Shown here one piece after another: positions 1 through 10,800 of a stretch of 64,000 nucleotides of DNA. The DNA lies in NCBI GenBank assembly GCA_948470475.1, contig OX419347.1, forward strand, positions 3,562,572-3,626,571, given 5' to 3'. The notes under the pieces were generated by a model, which was not told where the DNA came from, did not search any database, and saw only the letters and a program-made list of their open reading frames with translations. Numbering within the stretch: position 1 is the stretch's first letter; each line of letters begins with the position of its first letter. Source of the stretch: Galaxea fascicularis. Lineage: Eukaryota; Cnidaria; Anthozoa; Scleractinia; Euphylliidae. Position numbers and translations under genes: made by a program.

Positions 1-55
1 TTTGCTATGTATGAATATAATTTCAACATCTTAAACAAGTCTTGTCATTCTTTAG

Positions 56-3000
56 ATATTAGCTAGACTGGTGGATGGGAGTCAGTTTCAGGAATTCAAA
101 ACCAAATTTGGATCAACACTCATAACAGGATTTGCTCACATCTATGGGTAAGTTAATACATACACACCTAGCAGCTCTATTGTTTATCAACTAAGAGGTT
201 CCTTACCCCTTTTCCCAGGGGGAGGGGGAGGGGGAATGGGGTGGTGGTGATATTCCACTGTATAAGCCCTACACAGGAGAGCAGTCCCCTCCAGGAAAGG
301 TTATTCAAGAGTGGACTGGTTGCTCTAGAATTTTCACTAATTCTCATTTATTGCCCCTACACATTCCTTATAGAAGTAGAAGGAAGAAGTCTGGGAGACC
401 CTGTAGCTTTCCAGACACGGTCTACGATAGGAGAACAAAACAGTAGATGACACGACACAAACCCCTATAGCGCTGATAACAAAAGGAGCTACAGGTCATA
501 GGGACCAATGGAAGAGCTACAGGATTACTCAGAAGTCTTGACTCTTTTCTATAAAGCATTGATATTACAAGGAGAAATTGGATGCTGATCACCTCTTGGG
601 GTTTTAAGGGTTAAACCCCCTTCCCTTTTCCTTGTCTTGTCACTCTTGGCCCTGAAACTCTCAATATTATCTGCCTCAGGTTCTGTTTTTCAGACTCCTA
701 GCCTGCCAATGGGCCTTCCATATTCTTGACAGAAGATTGTTTGTTTTGCTCAAAGTAATTGTTACACTGGTTTACGTTAATCTTTACTTTTTGCTTTATT
801 TGTGTTTTGATTTAGACATTTGGTGGGAATTGTGGCTAATAATGGTAGCTTGACATCAACAGCGTCTTTAAAGGTAACTCAGTTTGTGACATGGACAAAC
901 ATTTCAGAATTTTTCATTATGAGGGGGCGGGGTTGGGGGAATGTGGAGGTGGGGTGGGCACTGTGAATATACATGTATTCATGGAAATAACTATTCCTGT
1001 CCATGTGTAGCTCTGTAACCAAAGAACCATCATAATTTGCTCTTTCATTTTCCTTCTTTCTATGCAACTTGAAGCAGTTTCGTTTTCACAGTGCATTCCA
1101 GGACACAGTCAGTTTTTCATTTTATGGCATTCTTGAGGTGTTTTTAAGCGAAAATCTAATGCAATTTCGTTCTTACAACGCAAAAGTCAATGCGTTTTTT
1201 GTTAAAACCTGGAAACACTCTCGATTGATTCATTTTCACTTCTCAAAATACGATGTTAATGGTTAGGGCTAGGGTAATCTTAAATGCGTCTGCATGTCTG
1301 ATACATTGTGGTTATTAAAACACACGTTTAGTATTTTCAAAGGGCACACTTGACGTATGTTTGCTAGCAGCGTTTTTATGACCAGTAGGGTTTGGTCCTG
1401 TGACTAATCTCTCTCAAAAAGTTCGGCTTCATAATCATATGGTTTAACAGTCTATTATACTATTAACGTTTTACGTTTGCTGTGTAGGGTGCACATTTTG
1501 TGGAGTTATGTTGTCAGCGGAACATTCCTCTAGTATTCCTACAAAACACTGTTCCACAGTCGCTGGACAGTTCATCTGTGGAAGAGCGTGCCTGTCTAAT
1601 AAAAGATCAAGCCAAGATGATGACAGCGGTAGCCTGCGCTCAGGTGAAGAATGGTCAAAAGATAACAAAATTGTAATGTCATAAAAAAGACAGAGGCTAG
1701 AGATGGGTTATTTAAGGGGGCATTTTCTGATTGCCAACCACACCCAACACACCCGGCAAGTGAAGCTGTTCTATCACAGGGTACCCAGCAAGAATTGAAG
1801 TCTAATCCATCGTGAGATACCCATTACGAAGCAAATAGGATTACAACTACTTCCCATAGCATGAAGTGACTAGGAGTATTGACTTACTTTAGTGAGTTTG
1901 AGTGACACCCACTTTTTTCTAGGTTCCAAAGATTTCCGTCATCATGAAGAGCAGCTGTGGGCCGAGCAGTTTCGCAATGGTAAGCCAACACCTCTTTTGT
2001 TACTTCTTTCAATTTACTCGCAATTTCTACAGGCTTGGCAGAAGTTACGGGACTTCCCGCAATTGGACTTGCATTTGTTAAATAGTATTCGCATCTACCA
2101 CAAGTTATTTCTGTTGCATTTTTCCCGCGCTTGATAGCGAGAACGTGGTTGCATGTCTTTCCACGATTGACACCATTCAGCCTTCCACCTTCAGTGTCTA
2201 TTTTCCTTCATGTTTGCAATCGGCACCAGTTGTATGTTCGCCCGCGTTAGACAAGGGTTGCGCTGTTTTGCGTGCTTGGTATCAGTGCAGTACTTTGCCG
2301 CGGGTTTATCAGATGCATTTCGATGCTTTTTTTTTGTGATAACAACTGTTATTGTTTTCAGTGTGGACGCTCCTTTGATCCTCGCTTCCTGTTCACGTGG
2401 CCCACCGCTCAGGTTGCTATGGATACAGCGGAGGACATGGCAGACACCTGTTACAACGAGGTAGCTACATACAACATACCCTACTACTTGTGTGAAAGTC
2501 TGTCCATCTCCATCGAGCTCCTTTCTCAGTTCTGTCAATGAATAGCACTTAGTTCTAGGGGATGCAATGGCGAACTAGGTAATCCACTTAGGGAAGTAGA
2601 CAACCTCTGAGGTCGTGAAGTAGAAAGAGTCACAATTCCTTTTTGTTTTTTCTCTTCCATCTTGTTTAGAATGACAGTGAAGATGACGAGGAGAAACGAA
2701 AATCACGGAAGGAAAAGTTACTGAAGAAGTAAGGGCTCACAATCCAGGTTTCTGGAGCGTTCAGCTAAAACTAGAAATTTCTTTGATGTAACTGAGAGTG
2801 AGTGCGATGTTTCGGTGCAAACCTCGAATACTAATCGATGAAATAGTTGTTCATTCCCACCTTCCGTTTGGAAGTCGGATGTTGATAGGATCAATGAAAG
2901 GGACGTGTTAGAGGTGAATCATTGAAAGACAATCAAGGTTCGATTAACACAACGCCACAAGCTCTTCGAAGCTAATTTCTGCTCAGTAGCAAAGCAAAAT

Positions 3001-3815
3001 ACAGCATTGCAGAGCAACGTTTGTTTTCATATCGTTAGATATCATTTTCCTAAACGTAGCCGCTTAACCTAATTATAACTATTGGTTTTTATCAAGTAAA
3101 GATGAAACGATACCAGTTTTTTGGATCGATCCAATCTGATAGGAGTATCGCCGAGGGTATCGCGTTGAGGGTATGTTATATTTCTTCGATAGCCGCCATC
3201 ATCCTTGCAGATCGAACAGCTTCGAAACAACCGATATTTCTCAAGAGTTTCCATGTTTTTCCGGGAACCCAAACTCAGTAATCGAGTATCTCACAATGAT
3301 ATCCCACCTCCCTTATTGTCCGCTTCAGTAAAAGAAACGTTCACTCTTACGACAAATTGACACTTAATTATCCATCCTCCGGCGTTAATCGGTTTTCTTT
3401 CGTTTGCCAGGTTTGAGAAGGAATCGAACGCTTACTATGGAACAGCTCGTTTATGGGATGATGGCATTGTTTTACCTCAAGACACCAGGAAGGTGCGTTA
3501 ACATTGGACACTTCAATAGAGCCTGAGGCGTGATCATTCAGATCAATGTTTCTGAGAAGTAGTTTTCCGTTCTTATTTCTTTTTGTCCTGCTAGTAATAT
3601 CTGTTAGTTTGTGTCCGGTATTTTAGTCATCAAAATCAAAATCCACCAAATTTGCCCAAAACCAGGTCCTAACTTAAGATTCGTTTCCAGGCGCTTGATG
3701 TGTTCTGTCTCACATTGAATGTTTCACTTTGCAGGTCCTGGGTCTAAGCTTACGAGCAAGTCTGTCTTCATTTTCCCTTGAAGAAGGAAACAAGTTTGGT
3801 GTTTTTAGAATGTGA
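56..3815 (+). CDS. MCCC2-like: Methylcrotonyl-CoA carboxylase beta-family carboxyltransferase, divergent, 3' part (8 exons)
   Basis: Exons 56-147, 816-873, 1488-1643, 1923-1979, 2362-2460, 2670-2728, 3411-3492 and 3735-3815 join in frame with GT-AG borders into 227 C-terminal residues ending FGVFRM and TGA; the start is off the left edge. The order of blocks matches the acyl-CoA carboxylase beta subunit: [94 protein letters not shown] and [10 protein letters not shown]. In the family this domain moves carboxyl from carboxybiotin to an acyl-CoA in mitochondria. Oddly, the Gly-rich GGSYGAGNYGM segment expected before CGRAY reads [11 protein letters not shown], and exon 2670-2728 is a highly charged D/E/K stretch. 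It could be the species' only MCCC2 or, more likely, a divergent paralog with altered activity. AATAAA at 4521-4526 may be the polyA signal. Confidence 0.85.
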
Positions 3816-4849
3816 AACTACTGGCATGGCTTTTCGTTTCCTTTTCGATTCAAGAAAACTTCAAAGCTGAACACACAGTTTATGTAAAGCAGTCTCCAAC
3901 ATCCTGTCAAAGCAGTACAGGCCGCAATTGTTTAACTCGAAAAGACTGGATGATCCGTTGTTATTTATTGCATCCGCTGCCAAATGGAGGAAACTGAATA
4001 CATCACCTTTCGTACGCATGTATATTGTAATCTCTTTGATATTAGGCTTAAAATCGCAACAAAAGTGCAAGGGGGTTAGTTTTGATTAATAGCTAACACT
4101 CCAAACGTCAGCTTTTGAATAACCTAACAGTGGCCAAGTTACCTTATCGACTTGAATCGAAGCATTCGTTACCCAATCAATATTGTTCTGTCAGGGGTGC
4201 CCCAAGAAGAAGCGTCTCGCCTCGGTTACTGGGGTAACCCCACGGGTAAAACCCCGGGACAACTTGGGAAACCCTAGGTTTTTTTTTCTATTGGGGTTAT
4301 CCTTCCGGGTCATTATAAACAGTGAATAGTCGCTACATTTTTTATGTATCCCTAGTTTTACAACTAGAAAACGTGCACGTTTTTCCACGTTGAGCAAACT
4401 CGAAATTTAACATTACCAGAGAATATACAGAGCAAATGCGTTCCAAGAAAGAAAATTGTAAAATCACCAGAGCCATCATATTGTAAAACCATATGGCAAC
4501 ATAAACATAAAGAAGCTTCGAATAAAATACGTTTTACCTTTGTTTTTATCAGTCATTCATTTCGAGTACAATGGTAGTCTTTACCGTGACACTAGGCTGT
4601 TAAGTAAGACTTAAGAGCTGCAAAGTTTATGTCTTTTCAAAGTCGGAAAGTTGAAACGATTAACTGAAAGACAGATACAAAATACTTGAAAATCATCCTT
4701 ACAACAGACTTAGCCAACTTGTGGTTTCTTGAGCTTTGAGACGGCAAAGCATGTCACTCAATCTTAGTTAACTGCCTGGGAAAAGAAACTTAAGTTATAT
4801 TTGAAGTAAAAAACATCACGTGTGTGAAGACCGTGAAGCGTCAAGGCAG

Positions 4850-4995
4850 AAACCTTTACTTGAAGTATAGAAAAAAAAAATACTTGACTTGAAATATTAC
4901 TCAGTTTACTTTTTCTTTAGTGTGAAGACTACCATTTACTTGAAGTGTCAAAACTTTACTTAACTTGAAATATTCCTAAGTTCACTTTTTCTCAA
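4850..4995. repeat. Imperfect ~75 bp tandem duplication
   Basis: Two successive units share TTTACTTGAAGT, TTACTTGACTTGAAATATT-like and TTTACTTTTTCTTTAGTGTGAAG-like segments (shown only in part). No coding potential; boundaries approximate. Confidence 0.5.
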
Positions 4996-6934
4996 GTGTA
5001 AGTTTTTGACGAGTTAATTAATTAGGAGCACGTGGCACGTGCTATTGTGCGAGCGTGCTTCTGCTAATTACTGGTCGTTTTGCCATGCAACTAAAAACGC
5101 ATGCAAAAATACCCAGATAGTTGTCGTTGTTTTTCATACCCATACGCTCGTCTGAAGAGGCCTTGTAGCACTGAGCGAATTGCGACCGCAAAACAATGGC
5201 GAGCAAACCTTATACACGTGCAACAAGATGGTGTATGTCGTCTTACAATTTTAAAAAACAAACACTGAAATAAGCAGACAAACAAAGAGAAAACCAGTTA
5301 AATTCACCCGACTTAAATCGAAAATGTCCATGTTTTCTCTTTAATTGCCTGATTATATTTGCGTTAATTAATAAAGCCAAGAAGTAGAGAAAAGCAACAA
5401 GAGTTGAAGAGAGCCTGTAACTTGTTTTAATTCCAGCATATTGATTTCGGAACCCTTGTTCAGTCTCGTCTGGTGCCAACCCTGCGTAGAAACATTTTTG
5501 CAAATCTGCCAGAGCTTTCGCTTGACCGAAGTCCAAATTGTGCTGTTTTAATCAGGTCTCTCCTCACTTCTTGTTCACAATAATTATTGTTTTCGCCTTT
5601 TGCAATGTTCCGTTTTATGATGGCACACACGAGTCGGCGAATTTAATTCCACAAGCTTGAGCGTGCAGAAGTGTTCAACAAGACAGCCAATGATTTAGCC
5701 CTCGTCAACACTTCTTCGCTTTGTCTTGTCTGTCGCCGGTGCAAAAGACTCAAACATTTAATTATTACCGATATCGGCAGGTTACAGTCTTACCTCGATT
5801 CTGTAGCTTTTGTTTACCCGCGAAGCCACCATTTATTGTCTTAGGCAAAATTTGCTGTATTGTCTTTGCCCTCTTGCGCCGTTGAGAAATCTCGAAAATT
5901 TCCCGAACTTTCCGATCTTGTCCCGAGACCTCACGAGTCTTGAGCGACCACGATACAAGGTAAAATAAACGTAAAGATCGATTGTTTCTGTCGTTGATGA
6001 CGTCTCTTATCGTCCACCGCGACAATTAAACTAAACCTTCTTAAGTTCTGTTTCATGTGAAAGGAAACACAATCTTCCACAGTATTTCTCTTTTTATTTA
6101 CATGTGCAGGATTCTCATTGTGATAAATAAGTAGAAACAAGTAAACTGGTAAAATGGTTGAAAATAAATTCTGCAAAAATCTGCAAATAAATACTCGTAT
6201 ACGTGTCCACTGGAAAGAACAAAGAATCTGCTTCTGACTCTAACCAACCACAGCAAAACTTCGGGTACTATCTTCGGAACGTTTGCCTCGCGACATCTTT
6301 AGTAAAACTCGATGGCTCGAAGAATTGTGAAGACAAGGTTTCCGACAAGCACTGGCAACAAAATCAGTTGCTTTCTGTCGGACGAAATAATTACGACGTG
6401 CCAAACAACCCTTTGGAACCCGGCGTACATCTTGTCTGTTTTCACGCCAGGCAACTGCCTTGCCGTGATATACTATTTGAGAGGTTTTGACAATGAATAA
6501 ATATCTAAACTAGTTTGTATAGACTAACAACCTACAAACTATAAATACATTAAACTCTCACCCCTACCTACAACGGCGTTATACTGTATTTTGAAAAAAA
6601 TATCAACAGCATTTTCGTGGCACGAGTCCGGCCATTAAATTAATTGTTACAACACAATATGCCATATGACTCTCTTGGACCGAAAACGTTTACAGGAGTT
6701 CTCGTGCGTGAAGAACAAGGACTGTTTTACAATCTTCATAATTATCAATGAAAATTGCTAATTTAACTAAAGGCAGATCAACTGCCAATTACAAAATGAG
6801 TTGAGAACTGTGAGGTGTTATGTATACAATTCCTGTGTACTTGTTCGTGCAATTTTAATAACTTAATTCTGTTGAAAGACATACAAAGCTTCCTTTCTCG
6901 TGGGTGCCTCCTATTCCTATTCTTCGCTGCTAGC

Positions 6935-7190
6935 AAGGGTGTAAAAAGCGGTTTTCAATAGAGTGTCGAAAGTAATCCTCGTTTGCGATGGTTCTGTATT
7001 ACCTCGTTCTGTGATTAGTTGAAAAAGCTGGCGCCACTTTCTCAACCAATGAAAAACCAATAATGAAACTTGTACGCGCGCTTTTTCCCGCGCTTGGAGC
7101 CAGCTACAAGTAATTGCTTTGAATTCTGATTGGTTCATTGCGTTGTTTTCGTCTGTTGTGATTTTACGACACTCAGTTGAAACTCTAAGA
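6935..7190 (+). repeat. CCAAT-bearing dispersed repeat, copy 1
   Basis: Contains in order 'TCTCAACCAATGA', 'TTTCCCGCGCTTGG', 'GAATTCTGATTGGTTCATTG', 'TGTGATT' and 'ACTCAGTTGAAA'. The same order and orientation recur near 26781-27122, 35745-36022, 38600-38870 and 45768-45962, so this is a repeat family and not a gene remnant. Each copy carries several CCAAT or ATTGG pentamers. Confidence 0.75.
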
Positions 7191-7827
7191 CCTACGAGTC
7201 AGTAATATTTGTCTAAAGAATTTAACAATGTATGAAATAACAAAAACGTATCAGCTATGAGGTGTGTTCCAGTTGTGTATCATGGAATATCCCATGGTAT
7301 AAAACAAACGAAAAAACTGTTAGCTACATTATTATCATTATTATTTTAAGAAGCAATTTTTTCTTATTTCAAGCTTTATGCAGGTCGGTCGCCACACTGG
7401 AGCGGAAGCCTTCATTGACTTGTGGATTGCTGCCCAACTTGCTCACGTTAACTCCTGGCAGAAAGTACAGACGGTGATGTTAGAAACAAAGGGAACACCT
7501 AAACGCACGGTTCGCTGCCGGGAAAAGCCTCGGATAGACTACGGAAACCACAAAGGTAACGTTTTTCCCAGTGACAACCGAGAGTAAACTAAAACGCAAG
7601 CGACAGAGACCGAAAACGCAAAAACTGGTCAGCGATGCTGAGCGTAAGCAGAACGGAATTTTCAAAATGGAGGTCACTTTCAATTCTCAATTTCTTTTTT
7701 TGAATCAGTAATCTAAGGCAAATAGTGATGTTTCGCGTTAGATTTCTTTCTTCAGTTTCCTCTTTCTTCATTATATCGACCATTTGTTTTAGCCTTAAAA
7801 ATTGCCTCCTTCAATACTTTTAGGTAG

Positions 7828-10800
7828 CTAATTACCTTCATAGTCAATTGGTGGGATGGGATATTCCCCATTTTGTTTGCTGTTTGAAGATGAGTGCTTG
7901 CCATTCCTTAGAGGTGCTTTCTTCCCACTGGCCATTGCCATTTCGTAGCTGACGTTATCTCCTGGCATTCCAGACGGGTGAACTGGGGACAAGCGACCGT
8001 CTTTGTGCTCATGCGACTGCGCAGATTCATACGGAGACGGTCCAATAGCGCTAAGGAGCACGGGAAGGTAGCACAGACCATGGAACAATCCAAACAAAAC
8101 CACAGCGAAAAATACCTGCAAAAAATATAAATAGATGAAACAACGTTACTATCAGTTGTGGGAACACTGACTACGTTACGCCGTTTATGTCACGAAAACG
8201 TCGAGATCGCAATGCACGTTGTTTTTCTAACACGAAACGATACATCTCAACTATAGTTAACGACAACAACTGTTTATAACAGGGGTGGGGATGGGGTTGA
8301 TCTACAAAGGATGTGGGGTGCTGAAAGAAAGGGTGAGAACAGGCGAGGGATACAAAATTTGAGAGACGATGGAAAAGAATCAAATTAGTAAAACGTTTGC
8401 GTTTTGTTTTCAACGTAAAACACAAGCAACTTGTCCCCAGAAAAGTCCCAGTTGCACATGGAAACCAACAGTCATATAGCTGTTGCCTTTATTCTACCAC
8501 TGACGAGGAAAGGACTTCGTGATGAAAACAAACCACAAAAGGGTGGGAGGGGCAATGAGGAAATACGAGAACGTGTAACTACTTAGTTACAAGGAAATAA
8601 TTTTGGTTAACTAACCTTGAAGAAATTCTTGAAGACGTACGAATTTGAAAAAGCCAAAAGCACGACAGCCAAGAATGTACTGAAACCTCCATTCCACACA
8701 GCTGGTCCAATATCTCGCAGAGTAGCGCGGGCACGTTCTATCCAGAAAAAATTCGGTATCAAGTAACCTAGTTTATTGAATCACATGGCGAAAATGAGCA
8801 TTACTTTCCGGTGATGCTCTTTATTATGCAGTACAAGGTGGTTCTAACTTCTGAGACTGTGGGTGAAATCCTAAAATGTGACCATTCAAATGAAAGCTAC
8901 TGAGCAGTACTTTCCTGTGGTGCTGTTTATCATGCTTCACAAGCTGGTTCCAACTTCTGAGTCTGTGGATGAAATCCTAAAGTGTGACCATTCAAATGAA
9001 AGCTACTGAGCTGTATTTTCATGTGGTGGTGGTGCCTTTAAAGTGAAGAGTAACTTACCATGACGTGTTCCAGATATGACCATAAATGTGTGTCCAATAT
9101 GAGAAGCGTAATCCACAGACAGACCAACAGCCAGAACAAGGATGATGGTATTGACGGTGTCAACTGTTAGACCCCAGTAATGCATCGTGCCCGTAATGTT
9201 AACCTGTAAAACAAATTATACAACAGACAATATTTGGAATGGTCTAGAGGAGTTTGCAATTAATGACGCGGCTACACGAGCGATGGTGATGTGATTTTTT
9301 CTAAATTTGTCGAGTCGCCAGCGCGCGGTGAAAATCACTCGTGTAGCTACCTTCGCGCACGTGCTGCGACGGCGACAGCGAAAAAATCGCAGAAAAAAAT
9401 CGGGAGAAATTGAATGAGTTGAACTTTTTGCCACAAAATCAGATGGTTAGTGTGGGAAATTGCTAACACTCGCCGGATACTTACGAGAGTAAAGCCAACA
9501 CAAGTGAAGACCATAAGACAAGTCCACAAGTTTGCGAGTACCACAAGCGTCACTATAAACACAGCTAGAAGGGCAAGACCCATGTTCCGAAACAGCTCCT
9601 CAGAGATAACCTGGTGTAAAGAGAAAGATTGAAGCAAGTGGTGTTGTCACTTGGTTTAACTCTTTAAACCCTGAGATTGATCAGCATCAAATTTCTCCTT
9701 GTAATATCAACGATTTATAAAACAGAGTGGCCACGAGAATTAAGGACAGTATCACACAAAATGATTTCGCATTTTGCTTGATATTCTCCCTACCACTTCT
9801 ATAGGGAATCTGTAGCGGCAACAAATGAGAATTTTAATTTTAATCTTATGGTTTAGAGAGTTAACTGGAAAGACTGAACAATAAGTTTAACAGTTGACTT
9901 TTTCTGTGCGAACACTCTCGTGAGCGAGCATCTCCATTTAGTGGCCACCTTGATAAAAACTCATTAGAACCAGTCACAGTCAACAACAACGAACTATTTT
10001 CTAAGAATCAATAAGTACAACCGCCTTCTACTGCATGACAAAGTATCATGATTAAACCCTTTGAGCTTAACAGTGACCCATATGTAATTTCTCTTTACAG
10101 TTTCACCAGAAGATCATACACACAAGTCATGAGAATAAAGGAAATGGTCGCCAGAAAGGAATACCTAGTCTCCTTCGCAGACGTTTTTTGGGCTGTTACG
10201 GGAGCGTTGCGTGACAGCCCAAAAAACGGCTGCGAAGGAAACTAAGGAATACCTGGATGGTTCAACAAATTCTCCCCACTAGTACGATAAGAAGTGTGTA
10301 GAAAAGAGTTAGGAGATTTTACATGAATATCAAGTACCTTATTTGTCTCCCATCCCAGGTAAAACCGTGAATACGGAAACGCGAGGTTCTCGTCGCTGTA
10401 CACTTTTTTAACCTTTTCCCGCAGGTCTTCCATCGCCTTCACTTCCGTTTGTGTAGAGTCCATGTCCTTATGTCTTAAACTCATCCGAGAGGCCTGTTGG
10501 AACGAATCATTTAGCAGCTTTATTGTACCGAACTTCGTGTCGTGCAATTTTGGTCTGAAATCATACTTGTGATTTCAGACCAAACCGCACTCCACTCGGT
10601 TCAATTACCTTCACGAACAATTGTAACAAGAACCACTGGAATTCCTCTTTGATTCGTTGACGTTTTTCAATGTAAAACTCCGTTAGTTTTCATTGCGATC
10701 ACGAACAGCTCCAATAAAAGGTTTAACCCCAGCTAGAACGGCCAACCTTTGCTTTCACCTCCGAGCAGCTCGTTCAAAATCATCATTTTTGAGCTGTATT

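Larger units (their letters stand above)
3816..7827. other. Intergenic region, repeats only
   Basis: Convergent intergenic region between the MCCC2-like gene and the PTCHD-like gene. It contains a candidate polyA signal (4521), an imperfect ~75 bp tandem duplication rich in TTTACTTGAAGT (about 4850-4995), and one copy of the CCAAT-bearing dispersed repeat (about 6935-7190). Several open frames of 60-97 codons (for example 5243-5536 minus, 6203-6490 plus, 7378-7587 plus) have no recognisable domain, no splice-consistent continuation and no codon pattern that I would defend. I see no gene here. Confidence 0.6.

Noticed and set aside
5243..5536. 97-codon minus-strand frame with MDFGQAKALADLQKCFYAGL
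   Set aside because: Looks peptide-like for ~35 residues but has no match I recognise, no splice partners, and lies in repeat-rich intergenic DNA; possibly a transposon relic.
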